From Prorocentrum cordatum (lineage: Eukaryota > Sar > Dinophyceae > Prorocentrales > Prorocentraceae), in assembly GCA_963575745.1 (NCBI GenBank), contig CAUYUJ010007447.1:453848-517847 (forward strand): 64,000 bases of DNA, in the 5' to 3' direction. The notes under the pieces were generated by a model. The model searched no databases. It had not been told where the DNA came from and saw only the letters and a list, made by a program, of their open reading frames with translations. Position 1 is the first letter of the stretch; every line of letters begins with the position of its first letter. Below are positions 10,566-19,556 of the stretch, in pieces. Made by a program: the position numbers and the translations under genes.

Positions 10566-10675
10566 CGGTGGTTTCTCCTCCCTTGATATTCCCCAGAACT
10601 CTGCTGGCGTGCGTTCTGACCAGGATTTCGAGGCGAATCCAGCGGTGGCGACGAGGGCCGCCCAGGAGGCCCACA
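10566..10675 (-). repeat. Dispersed repeat R5, inverted copy
   Basis: Reverse complement of the blocks at 11734-11852 and 20190-20302. Markers are GGAGGCCCTCGTCGCC-like sequence and GAAATCCTGGTCA. Function unknown. Confidence 0.65.
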
Positions 10676-10687
10676 GAGGGGAGAACA

Positions 10688-10829
10688 CACGTCGATTAAG
10701 GAATTGGCCGTTTTCGGTTCGCGAGAGGGCGCCGCGGCCGTCATTTTTGCGGGTCCAGGTCCGTCGGTTTCGGTCCTCGGCCGTTTTCGCTAGGGAGAGG
10801 TTTACTAAAGGGAGGTTTGTCCACCGCCG
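10688..10829 (+). repeat. Dispersed repeat R4, copy 1
   Basis: About 142 bp matching 21029-21155. Both run from CACGTCGATTA through GCGGGTCCAGGTCCGTCGG to TTGTCCACCGCC. Confidence 0.7.
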
Positions 10830-11429
10830 ATAGTCAGAGCGTGAATTACCTACCCCGCTTTCGCTTCCAGGCAAAACCGAGTCACACCACGCGCCTCCTC
10901 GTCAGGCGGCCTGACCAGCACAGGCCGTAGGTTGGCATCGCTTGGTATCTCTTGGAACTGAGGGTGGTCAAAAGCGAGGTAGGTTTGTTTGCCCCCTAGA
11001 AGAGCACGGCATAAGCGTGAACTGTCGGAATTCTGTGCGCGGATTTCTTGGATCGGTGCTGGACCCCCTGCCCTGGCGCGCGGAGCGCGCCAGGGGCGGC
11101 GCCGGAGGCGCTGGGAGGGGGGCCCAGCGATCCGAGCAGACCGCGCGGAGCTTCAGACGTTTGTGCTTATACTTAGACCGATTTTGTTCTCCAACTAGGC
11201 TTGCCCTATAGGAGTCCTAGCTTATCATAAATAGTTGGTCTTTAGGACCCCCCCTTTTTCCAAAAGCGAGGTAGATTTGTTTGCCCCGATGGAGTGGCGG
11301 TGTCGGTGGCCTTGTGGTTTCCCCGCAGGCGGCCGTGCGGCCCGAAGGCCCAGGCCCCCTCTCGGGCCGCGACAGGAAGGGCGACCGACAGGTTGCTGCC
11401 ACGTTCGACACGGGGCCCTCATCGGACCT

Positions 11430-11585
11430 CCCCCTCCTCCTCCTCCTCCTCCTCCTCCTCTTCCTCCTCCTCCTCCATGCGCTCCTCCGCCTCCTCCTCC
11501 TCCTCCTCCTCCTCCTCCTCCTCCTCCATGCGCTCCTCCTCCTCCTCCTCCATACACTCCTCCTCCTCCTCCTCTTCCTCCTCGC
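11430..11585 (+). repeat. (CCT)n trinucleotide array
   Basis: About 155 bp of CTC/CCT triplets broken by CATGCG. Open frames across it (Ser, Leu or Pro runs; Gly or Glu on the other strand) are composition artefacts. The 600 bases before it (10830-11430) show no gene. Confidence 0.9.
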
Positions 11586-11733
11586 TGCGGGGCCGTGACT
11601 AGAACGACTCGGGATGAGGCGCCAGTGCAGGAGGATCGGCCACGACCTCTGGGAGTCCGCGCTGTGAGACAATCATGACGTCTCGGGGGTCTGGGCAGTT
11701 CGCAACTAGAGGAAGTGCTCACAGCTGCCTTGC

Positions 11734-11852
11734 GTTGGCAATTTTGGGCCTCTTGGGAGGCCCTCGTCGCCTGGGCTGGATTCTCTAGGAAGTTCTGGTC
11801 AATACGCACCCCGTGAGAGGGAGCAGCGGTATTGGTACCTTGCTGCCTCGGG
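11734..11852 (+). repeat. Dispersed repeat R5, copy 2
   Basis: Contains CTTGGGAGGCCCTCGTCGCC, TTCTGGTCA and GCAGCGGTATTGGTACCTT. Matches 20190-20302 and, more weakly, 54547-54640 in the same orientation, and 10566-10675 inverted. Confidence 0.7.
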
Positions 11853-11854
11853 AG

Positions 11855-11963
11855 ATCGCGCCGCATCGCCGATGCGGCTCGATGTTGATCCCGATTTTTC
11901 TCCGCGCCGACGGTGCCGATGCATCGGCGACGTATTGGCGATGTGTTGGCGATGCGGCGCGAT
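11855..11963. repeat. 109-bp inverted-repeat element
   Basis: Bases 11855-11870 (ATCGCGCCGCATCGCC) and 11948-11963 are perfect 16-bp inverted copies around a GATG/CATC-rich core. It may be a miniature transposon; no second copy was seen in the window. Confidence 0.55.
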
Positions 11964-12141
11964 CCTGCGACTCCATCTGCTCGGCACCCATTTGGGACGC
12001 CTCCGGTGACGTAACAGGGTCCTCGTTTTCTCGTGGGCTCCGAGGGGGGGGCGCTCCTGGGGGTCCCAGGGCCGAACTAGGACAGGAACGGTGCAGGATG
12101 AGGCCTGGTCGGAAGCCCCGAGGCCCAGCTTCAGACGAAGC

Positions 12142-12173
12142 ACTACGAATGAGGCCCCAGCCTCATTCGTAGT
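12142..12173. repeat. Perfect 13-bp stem with 6-nt loop
   Basis: ACTACGAATGAGG at 12142-12154 pairs with 12161-12173 across the loop CCCCAG. No T-run follows, so this is not a bacterial-type terminator. Bases 12174-12686 hold no gene that I can see. Confidence 0.6.
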
Positions 12174-12686
12174 ATTCTGTCGGAATCAGTGCCTCTTAAT
12201 GTTTTGTAGTGATGTGCGCTTTCCAGCCGGTCACATGCCCGGGGCTACGGCTCCCACCCGCGGCGCTCTCGTTGGCGACTTGCAGGTCCGATGTTCCGAT
12301 GTTCCGATGCTTTCGCTTGATTTGAAAGCGTTGGCTGTCCAGAACATCACGTCTTGTGCCTAGCGAAGCTCTGGCCTGGAGCACATACACACGGTCTGAC
12401 CTTCAGTACTCCGATCTCCCCGCCTGTTCTTTTGACAGCGCACCGCCAGGCGATGCTGGCGTGGTGATCGGTGGAGCGACTGATGGCACAAAACGGGGAT
12501 CCGGGATCCGTTTCTATCGTGCTCATGCCCAGGGGAAACGATAGGGGGGATATGCATAGAGAAGGGGGCGCATCGACCCCCAACCTCCCATTGATCGCCG
12601 ATAGGGTTGTGGAAGTGGATTAATGGAGAGGAAGCGTGCTGCCAAATAATTTCCAGATGTCTAAAACATGTGTCAAGCATGTTTTG

Positions 12687-12827
12687 AATAGATAGAGCTT
12701 GCTGGATAGTTTTCGGAATGCCAGGTTTCTCATCCAGCCTCGTCTCGACGTCCGTGCTCCTGGAATGGGCTGCCTTTGATGTCTTGCCAGCCTCCCTTTC
12801 AGGATTCACGCTCGTAACTATTCTGGC
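12687..12827 (+). repeat. Element B split direct repeat A1
   Basis: 141 bp apparently identical to A2 at 18788-18928, from AATAGATAGAGCTTGCTGG to CGCTCGTAACTATTCTGGC. It includes the ORF1 start codon at 12718. Confidence 0.9.
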
Positions 12828-14640
12828 TCAAGATCGCCTGGCGGCGATCGGAACGGGCGCCACGGCGAGCCACTCCCAGGTCGCAGTGTGCGCGCGATCA
12901 GCCCTCCTCGCTGGCTCGGGGGCGCTGCTCTGGAGCCAGGTAGCCTGGCACCTGGCGAGCTGGGCTGCTGGGCGCTTCGGGCCTGAGGCGGCTCGGGTGC
13001 TGACCGTCGCGGGGGCGCGAGGCGTCGCCGCGCTGGGCGAGGCCGCCCACACTGCCTCTTGCTGGGGCTGGCGCGCTCTGCAGGCGGCAGCGACCTTCGC
13101 GAGCTCTCTGCTTGCTCTCGCTTGGGAGCATCGCAGCTGGCTGGCACGGGGAGCCCGAGCCGCCTGGTCGCGTGGCCGCGCGGCGCTGGGGGCCGCCTGG
13201 GCTCTGGGCGCGCAGGCCGTCGGAGGGCTCCGTGGCTGGAGGGCGGCCCGTCGGGCCGACCGCGCACGCGCTCGCGAGCTCGCAGCCGCTTCAACCGCTC
13301 TCGAGTACGCCTTGGTGGAGATGGCGCTTGCAGGTGGCGTAGCCGTCGGGGCGGCGGACCCGTGCTGGGTGCTGCTTTCCCGCGGCGGCGAGTGGGACGA
13401 GGTCCTGATCTTCGGGCAGGTGCGGGGCGCGGACTACAGCCTGGGCTTGACGACGGACGCGACGGGGGTCGCGTTCGTCTGGGTGCTGGTGCGCCTGCTG
13501 CCGGGGCATTTTCGCGCTGTGGTCGTGCCTGGAGGGGGAGGCCTCCGCATGCCGCCGTTCGGCGTTCCTGGTGCCCAGGTCAACTGGGTGTGCGAGCCGC
13601 CGCACGCCGCGGTCCAGTGGGACCCGAGTGTGGCCGAGCTGGCCGCGCTGCGCTTGGAGGCCCAGGGCGTGGACGCGGCCCTGCAGACCTTCGTGCTGGC
13701 GCCGGGGGCGATCTTCGATGCGGGCTCGCAGGCGGCGACGATCCCCGCCTTCATGCCCGTGGGGGGCCCTCTACCACCTGCAGGGGGCGGAGCCGTCGTG
13801 CCAGCAGCAGCGGGAGCCGCGGGAGCCGCAGCGGCGCCCCCGCCCGCGGGCGCGGTTGCGCTACCCGCCGCGGGCGCGGCGGGGCCCGCGGCTGCCGCGG
13901 GTCTGGGCTTCGGCGCCGTGGGAGCGCCCGACGGGGCGGCAGCCGCCCCCGCAGCGGGCATCGATCTGGCGTCACTGCTTCAGGAGGTCCGCGCGATCCA
14001 GGGCCAGCTGCAGGATGGGGGCGGCTTGAGCAGCAAGCGAGAGAAGAAAGACAAGAAGTCTGCCACCAAGAAGAAGAAGAAGAAGAAGAAGAAGAAAAAG
14101 AAGAAGAAGAGGTCCGACTCCAGCGGCTCGACAAGCTCGAGCGACAGCAGCTCCTCCAGCAGCAGCGACTACCTGCGGTGGCGCGGGCCCAAGGCCAAGA
14201 GCCGTCGGGTCGACCCCGCCCAGGAGCGCAAGTTGGAGACCGAGAAGTTCAAGGCCAAGGGCGACCTCCTGGCGTTCGCGGCGAAGCACCCGGGAGCGCT
14301 CTCGGGGTACTTCCTGGCGATGGTGCACCGCAAGCTGAGCCACGGGCGCTTGACGGAGACCAAGCAGCTGAGGCGCGCGTCGGTGACGACGTGGGCGCAG
14401 GCACACTCGGGCCTGACCGAGCTGCGGGACCAGCGCGAGGTGCAGACGTTGGCGCTCGTCATGGACTTGATCAACGCGCAGGACCTGGCGACCGCGATGG
14501 ACGTGCTGGCGCAGCGCATCATCGCGATCCAGCGGGCGAAGGCCAAGGGCGGCTCCTGGGAGAAGGCCGAGGCCGCGGAGCTGCTGGCTGGCACGGGGGG
14601 CGGGGTCGCTGCAGGCGGCCTCTTGAAGCTCACCATGTGA
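12718..14640 (+). CDS. Element B ORF1: Gag-like protein (640 aa)
   Basis: Starts at an ATG inside repeat A1, so the first ~37 residues are also encoded by A2. The N-terminal half is Ala/Trp/Arg-rich with hydrophobic stretches. Residues ~350-430 are Ala/Pro/Gly-rich. Around 450-465 there is a run of 14 Lys encoded by AAG, followed by a Ser-rich linker. The C-terminal ~150 residues (from about DYLRWRGPK) are mixed-charge and helical, as in capsid domains. No CCHC knuckle is visible. The expected role is to package element RNA with RT. The assignment rests on position upstream of RT and on composition, not on a recognised domain. The stop TGA at 14638 overlaps the ORF2 frame. Confidence 0.6.
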   Translation: MPGFSSSLVSTSVLLEWAAFDVLPASLSGFTLVTILAQDRLAAIGTGATASHSQVAVCARSALLAGSGALLWSQVAWHLASWAAGRFGPEAARVLTVAGARGVAALGEAAHTASCWGWRALQAAATFASSLLALAWEHRSWLARGARAAWSRGRAALGAAWALGAQAVGGLRGWRAARRADRARARELAAASTALEYALVEMALAGGVAVGAADPCWVLLSRGGEWDEVLIFGQVRGADYSLGLTTDATGVAFVWVLVRLLPGHFRAVVVPGGGGLRMPPFGVPGAQVNWVCEPPHAAVQWDPSVAELAALRLEAQGVDAALQTFVLAPGAIFDAGSQAATIPAFMPVGGPLPPAGGGAVVPAAAGAAGAAAAPPPAGAVALPAAGAAGPAAAAGLGFGAVGAPDGAAAAPAAGIDLASLLQEVRAIQGQLQDGGGLSSKREKKDKKSATKKKKKKKKKKKKKKRSDSSGSTSSSDSSSSSSSDYLRWRGPKAKSRRVDPAQERKLETEKFKAKGDLLAFAAKHPGALSGYFLAMVHRKLSHGRLTETKQLRRASVTTWAQAHSGLTELRDQREVQTLALVMDLINAQDLATAMDVLAQRIIAIQRAKAKGGSWEKAEAAELLAGTGGGVAAGGLLKLTM

Positions 14641-17600
14641 CGAGGTGGCGGAGGGCGCGGCAGAGGTGGCTGCGCCGCGGAGGCCAGGAGTGCACGTTGG
14701 TTTCCGTCTTGGTCGGTCTGGGCGACTGGCTGAGCTTCGCTGGAGGGCCGCTGGGGCTGCCACTACGCCGTGGGCACCTCGTTCGGCCGCGTGTCGTGGA
14801 GTTCGGGAAGGCCTCGCCAGGCATCTTCCCAGTCCCTTTGCTGCGGCGTGGTGACGCTGAGCTCGCAAAGTTCGGGCGGCAGTACCGGGGCGCAATTTTG
14901 ATTTGGGCGAACATGTGCATCGTCGCGCTCAACGATCTGTACGACGGAGACGGCGACTACACCATGTTGCCGACGCAAGCCCAGCGTCGTGTGCAAAGGC
15001 GCATGCTGATGGGCGTCTCCCGCTTCCTCGCGGCCGAGTTGGCTTGGCCAGAGGCGGCGACAATTCAAGAGGTCCTGCGTCACTCCGACGGCTACGAGCC
15101 GTCCAGGTGCGTCGCGGAGCCCCTCGGCGAGCGTGGCGGAGTGCCAGACCGCGCCGCCGTCGTCGACCTGGCTGGGCTGCTGGACGAGCACTTTCCTGGG
15201 CTTGCTCATCAGGTGCGCTGCCCTCGATCGCTGCTCCTTAGCGTGGATCGGCGGCCCGCCAGGCTCAAGAGGCCTCACACGCTGGTGGGGCCCACTTACC
15301 CCAGTCTCGTGGCGCGCAACGTGGCGGCGGGCCTGCAGGGGTACGGCTCCAAGAAGAGGGTGCGCAAGCATCGTGGGGTTGCTCTCGTGGCTGGGGCTTT
15401 CGGCGTGAAGAAGTCAGACACGGAGCAGCGGGTGATCTCGGACTTGCCAGTGAACCAGCTGCTCAACCCTGATGCCCTCCCTCGGCCGACCTTCGCGTAC
15501 CCGCCGCGGCTCCGTGTGGTGAAGACGCTGCCAGGCATGCGGGTCAAGCTGTGGAAGCGGGACCTGCGCCACTACTTTCACCAGCTGGCGATCGGCAAAG
15601 CCTGGCGGAAGTACATGGCCCATCCACCCGTGCCTGACCCGCGCGGGGGGAAGGGGAAGGTGTTCCCGTTCCACCACGCGACGCCGATGGGCTTCGCGCC
15701 GTCGGCGGGCTGGGCACAGGCGGCTTCCGACACCGCTTTCCTGAAGGCAGGGCTACCCCAGGAGCGCAGGGTGACGTTTGACCAGCCCTGCCCCACCGAG
15801 CTGCCGCTCTGGGGGTCCATCATTGACGACCTCTGGGCGTTGGACGCGCGCTCTGCAGGCGACCGCGCGCGGAGCCAGGCCGACTTCTGGATGACCAAGG
15901 CCGAGCGCGCCTGGGACCGCTTGGGAGTTCCTGTGCATCACGGCAAGTCCGTGGACGGCGGCAGCGGCGAGTTCCAGGGCACCGAGGTCCACCCCACGGA
16001 GCACTGGCTGGGTACCACTCGCCGCCGCCGCGTGGACCTCTTCGCAGCCACCCTCGCTCTTCTGGGCCAGCAGCTGGTCTACCGCAAGGACGTGGAGCGC
16101 TTGGTCGGGAAGCACGGTTTCTGCCAGAGTTATCGGCCTTGCTTGCGGTCTAACTTTTCTCAGGTCTATTCCTGGCTGGAGCGCCTACCCTTGCAGGGGC
16201 GCAAGCCCGTGGCGTGGTGCCCGTTGGCGTGGCATGAGGTGCTGATGTCGGCTATCCTGCTGCCGTTCGCAGAGCAGGACCTGGATGCGGACTGGTGCCC
16301 GCGCGTGGAGTGCACGGACGCCGCGCCAGGAGGGCATGGCCGCGCCTGGGCGACGCTGCCGCTGGAGTCGGTGCAGCACATCGCCAGGTGGGCTGACCAT
16401 CGGGCGCCCTACACCATGCTCGGCGACGGCTTCGGGGTTGACGTGGACGTCGAGGGGCGCTGCAGCCTGGCCCGTGTTACGCTGCCGCCAGTGGGCCACT
16501 GGTTCAAGGTGGGCAGGCCAGCCGGCTATCAGCACATCACGCTTGAGGAGGCGCACGCGAAGCTCTGGGGCATGGGGGCCCGTCTGCATCGGCCCTCTGA
16601 GTTGGGGAAGCGAGTACTGCATGCTGGAGACAACGCCCCGTGCGAGGGCGCCTTCATCAAGGGACGCAGTGCCAGCCGCAGGCTCAACCGACGCTGCCGC
16701 CGTGGGGCGGCTATCGAGCTCGCGGGCGGGTTCTCGCACTTCCACTTCTGGATCTCGACAGGCAAGAACCCCGCCGACGAGCCCAGCAGCTGGCACGGGT
16801 CACGCCAGGCGCGTGGCGGCAGGCGCAAGCCGCCTCAGCCGCTGCCCCGCCAGGAGGTGATCCCGCTGGCGCCAGCAGGGTGGGCATCTCGCGAGAAGCT
16901 CTTCCTGCACTTCTGCTCTGGGCCCAGGCGCGAGGGCGACCTGTGCGAGATGGTCGAGTGGGAGGCGCGCGGGGCTGGCCTGGTGGTGAAGGCGCTGGCC
17001 TACGACCCCATGGTCGACCCTGCCCATGACTTGGCGTCGCCTGTGCTGGTGCGCGAGCTGAGGGGGCTGTGCAGCAGCGGCGACGTGATGGGCTCCTTCG
17101 CGGGGCCGCCTTGCTCGACCGTCAGTCGCGCCAGGCATCACGCCCTGGGCGGCCGCCGCGGCCCGCGCCCTCTACGCTCTCGGGACCAGCCGCTCTTGCC
17201 CTTGCCTGAACTATCAGAGTCCGAGCGCCAGGCTTGTGCGCTGGGAACGCATCTCTTCCTCCTCTGCCTCGAGCTCTTCACCAGAGTCCATATCAGAGGG
17301 GGCTGGGCAGGACAGGAGCATCCTCAGGATCCAGGTCGTCATCCTTTCCCGTCCTTCTGGGTTGCTCAGGAGGTGGTGGAGTGGATCTCAGAGTTCGGTT
17401 TGTACGTGGTCTCGTTCGATCAGTGTCGGCATGGATCGTTATCTCAGAAGCCCACGTCCGTTGTCACCAATGACGCCAGGGCCGCCGCGGTCTTGGGACT
17501 TCGCTGCAATCATCGACACCGTCACAAGGGCGTGTACGGCCTGGCCCCGAAGGGAGGTTTCGTCACCGCTCAGTTGGCGCGTTACCCTCCGCAGCTGTGT

Positions 17601-17771
17601 CAGGCTCTGGCTCGCTTGGCGGTCAACGCGCTCGTCGCCCATCAGCAGCACCTCAGCCATGGCCGACGATCCTGGCAGGCGCCGTGGGCGCATCATTACC
17701 TTCTTGATGAGCGCGCTGAAGCCAGTGACGACCGACAGGTACGCCGCCGCACTGTGCGATTTCAGCTGTGA
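14640..17771 (+). CDS. Element B ORF2: RT-RNase H with C-terminal methyltransferase-like domain
   Basis: The frame is open through ORF1 as well, but normal-looking protein begins only after the ORF1 stop, so the true start is uncertain. RT motifs: KLWKRDLRHYFHQLAIG (motif A), TPMGFAPSAGWAQA (motif B) and SIIDDLWALD (DD at 15824-15829). The RNase H-like region has ECTDAAPGG, an E in the ITLEEAHAK segment, HAGDNAPCEGAF and NPADEPSSW. A domain from about 16890 then shows LHFCSGPRREGDL (motif I-like), KALAYDPMVDP and FAGPPCSTVSRAR, which matches the G-x-PPC motif IV of cytosine-C5 methyltransferases. It ends with SFDQCRHGS and a CNHRHRHKG block shared with element A. Whether it methylates DNA is unknown. 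ORF2 overlaps the recombinase by 113 nt. Confidence 0.8.
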   Translation, partial: TRWRRARQRWLRRGGQECTLVSVLVGLGDWLSFAGGPLGLPLRRGHLVRPRVVEFGKASPGIFPVPLLRRGDAELAKFGRQYRGAILIWANMCIVALNDLYDGDGDYTMLPTQAQRRVQRRMLMGVSRFLAAELAWPEAATIQEVLRHSDGYEPSRCVAEPLGERGGVPDRAAVVDLAGLLDEHFPGLAHQVRCPRSLLLSVDRRPARLKRPHTLVGPTYPSLVARNVAAGLQGYGSKKRVRKHRGVALVAGAFGVKKSDTEQRVISDLPVNQLLNPDALPRPTFAYPPRLRVVKTLPGMRVKLWKRDLRHYFHQLAIGKAWRKYMAHPPVPDPRGGKGKVFPFHHATPMGFAPSAGWAQAASDTAFLKAGLPQERRVTFDQPCPTELPLWGSIIDDLWALDARSAGDRARSQADFWMTKAERAWDRLGVPVHHGKSVDGGSGEFQGTEVHPTEHWLGTTRRRRVDLFAATLALLGQQLVYRKDVERLVGKHGFCQSYRPCLRSNFSQVYSWLERLPLQGRKPVAWCPLAWHEVLMSAILLPFAEQDLDADWCPRVECTDAAPGGHGRAWATLPLESVQHIARWADHRAPYTMLGDGFGVDVDVEGRCSLARVTLPPVGHWFKVGRPAGYQHITLEEAHAKLWGMGARLHRPSELGKRVLHAGDNAPCEGAFIKGRSASRRLNRRCRRGAAIELAGGFSHFHFWISTGKNPADEPSSWHGSRQARGGRRKPPQPLPRQEVIPLAPAGWASREKLFLHFCSGPRREGDLCEMVEWEARGAGLVVKALAYDPMVDPAHDLASPVLVRELRGLCSSGDVMGSFAGPPCSTVSRARHHALGGRRGPRPLRSRDQPLLPLPELSESERQACALGTHLFLLCLELFTRVHIRGGWAGQEHPQDPGRHPFPSFWVAQEVVEWISEFGLYVVSFDQCRHGSLSQKPTSVVTNDARAAAVLGLRCNHRHRHKGVYGLAPKGGFVTAQLARYPPQLCQALARLAVNALVAHQQHLSHGRRSWQAPWAHHYLLDERAEASDDRQVRRRTVRFQL

Positions 17772-18591
17772 CCTGGAGGCGCTGGGCTACAGCATCCACG
17801 AACTCACTGAGGAAGAGCTCGATTGGTTCCTGGCCGAACGAGTGGTGGATATGTTCGAGGAGTCTGGCGGGGTGGATGGGCTTGGGACTGCCTCAACCCT
17901 GCTGGCCGCCTTCGCGAAGGCGAATCCTCGGCACCACTACCGCACGGCCTGGAAGGCGCTGGACGTCTGGCGCACCCGCAGACCGCCTCTGCAGGCTCCC
18001 GCCTTACCAGCGGTGCTGGCGCTGGGCATCGTGAACTGGCTCGTGCTGGCCGGAGAGTGTGGCTGCGCCGCCGCCGTGCTACTGTGCTTCACTGGGTTGC
18101 TGCGAGCGTCCGAGGCGCTCTCCTTAGACGGCGCGACCTAGATCAGGACCGTGACAGGGTACGTCGCGCTGCTCGGCCGCACCAAGAGAGGGGCAGAGCA
18201 GAAGGTCCTGTTCGAGGAGCCGTCCACCGTGACCTGGCTGGATCACTACATGCTGCGCTTTCCCGCTAGAGCAGGGCAGCGAGTGTGCCCCATCTCGTAC
18301 CCGCGGCTCCAGCGGTGGCTTCAGAAGGCCGCCAACGCGCTGGGCTTCGGGGCTGTTCACTGGACGTCTCATGGGCTGCGCCGTGGGGGAGCCACGGAGC
18401 TGCTGTCACGGGGCGTGCCGCTAGCGGACATCATGCTTTTCGGTCGCTGGCTCTCAGAGAGGTCTGCTCGTGAGTATCTCCGGCGCGGGGAAGTGAGTCT
18501 CACTCGTTTGCGTGTTGACATTGCCAAGTCGTCATGGTCTCTTGCCTACAGGTACTGTGCAGTTGGAGCCCAAGTTTGGGCTGTAGTCTGA
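17659..18591 (+). CDS. Element B ORF3: tyrosine recombinase, one in-frame TAG
   Basis: Begins MADDPGRRRGR at an ATG overlapping the ORF2 end. The N-terminal half (residues ~20-110) fits a SAM-like core-binding domain. Catalytic residues are visible: Arg149 in TGLLRASEAL, His238 and Arg241 in HGLRRGGAT, Trp264 in FGRW and Tyr273 in REYLRRGE. This enzyme would integrate the cDNA circle by strand exchange, in place of a DDE integrase. An in-frame TAG at 18139-18141 (codon 161) lies just after the first catalytic Arg; the frame is otherwise continuous to the end. It is therefore either a recently broken copy or needs readthrough. Confidence 0.85.
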
Positions 18592-18651
18592 GTTTCAGTC
18601 AGTTTCTTCTTCTCCGATTGTTGTTTCGTAGCTTTCGCTGGATAGGGGAAG

Positions 18652-18787
18652 GTGGCGAGGCATTGGCCTGCGCAGGCCAGCTTGGTGCGATCGTGATCGC
18701 ACTCCACCTTTGGAACATATTCTGGTACGCTTCGCGTGCGCCATCCCCTGTGAAGGGTCGGAGTGGTGGTTGTAGGTGACGTTCTGA
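18652..18787 (+). repeat. Element B split direct repeat B1
   Basis: 136 bp from GTGGCGAGGCATTGGCCT to GTAGGTGACGTTCTGA, matching B2 at 19005-19140 with about two differences. Confidence 0.9.
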
Positions 18788-18928
18788 AATAGATAGAGCT
18801 TGCTGGATAGTTTTCGGAATGCCAGGTTTCTCATCCAGCCTCGTCTCGACGTCCGTGCTCCTGGAATGGGCTGCCTTTGATGTCTTGCCAGCCTCCCTTT
18901 CAGGATTCACGCTCGTAACTATTCTGGC
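18788..18928 (+). repeat. Element B split direct repeat A2
   Basis: Second copy of A1, directly abutting B1. Bases 18929-19004 between A2 and B2 occur only once. Confidence 0.9.
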
Positions 18929-19004
18929 CCTGCTGCGCTCCCACCCACCCGTGGTGGTCACCAACAACAGTGTGGAGTGCGCGGGGCCTTGCACTGCTCC
19001 TTGA

Positions 19005-19140
19005 GTGGCGAGGCATTGGCCTACGCAGGCCAGCTTGGTGCGATCGTGATCGCACTCCACCTTTGGAAAATATTCTGGTACGCTTCGCGTGCGCCATCCC
19101 CTGTGAAGGGTCGGAGTGGTGGTTGTAGGTGACGTTCTGA
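19005..19140 (+). repeat. Element B split direct repeat B2
   Basis: Terminal copy of B1. The right end of the element is set by divergence after GTTCTGAAATA. Confidence 0.9.
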
Positions 19141-19392
19141 AATATCTAAAATCATGTTTGACACGTTTTTAAGAACATGCTTCACACACTTTGAACACAT
19201 CTCTAATTCAATGATAGGATTGTTAGAGTGTCCATTGTCATGGCATCCACAACGATGGGGACCTGATAGCCCCACCCCTCCCAGGAGCGTGCGGGTTCGC
19301 TGAGTGTCGGGGGCCTGTCGCTGATCTGCCGGCGATGCATCGCCGATTTCAGGTCAACGTGTCCCCCCCTTGTGCGAGTCCCCGCCTACCTT

Positions 19393-19556
19393 CAGGAGGG
19401 GAAAAAACACACAGACACAATGAATCGTCGATTCCCCAGAACATATGGGAAACTATGGGAAGTGGGGGGGACGACGAAAACCTAGAAAATATAGGAAAAT
19501 ACTGGGAATCCTGTTATTGGTGTCTATTTGTTTGTGTGTCCCAGGGCCCCTTGATA
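19393..19556 (+). repeat. AT-rich dispersed repeat R7, copy 1
   Basis: Matches 45068-45228 in the same orientation. Shared tracts are ACACAGACACAAT, ATATGGGAAACTATGGGAA and TATTTGTTTGTGTGTCC-like sequence. It is AT-richer than its surroundings; no coding content. Confidence 0.65.

Larger units (their letters stand above)
12687..19140 (+). mobile_element. Element B: complete tyrosine-recombinase (DIRS/Ngaro-type) retrotransposon
   Basis: A 6.45-kb element with the A1-[ORFs]-B1-A2-B2 order of split direct repeats known from Ngaro/PAT-type retrotransposons. A1 is 12687-12827, B1 18652-18787, A2 18788-18928 and B2 19005-19140. It carries three overlapping frames: Gag-like ORF1, RT-RNase H-methyltransferase-like ORF2 and a tyrosine recombinase. 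A1 and A2 look identical and B1 and B2 differ at about two bases, so the insertion is young. The flanks (12659-12686 and 19144-19170) both carry a TCTAAAA...CATG palindrome-like motif, with no ordinary target duplication, as expected for recombinase-driven integration. Confidence 0.85.

Noticed and set aside
12812-12832. DinoSL-like sequence at the A1 border of element B (17 of 21 matches)
   Set aside because: A match of this quality is expected a few times by chance in 64 kb on two strands, and the A2 copy lacks the final CTCAAG.
13059-14639. Upstream half of the long ORF2 frame as part of the RT protein
   Set aside because: In this part ORF1 gives normal protein, while the ORF2 frame is Arg/Gly/Ala-rich shadow sequence. 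Real RT-type protein starts after 14640.
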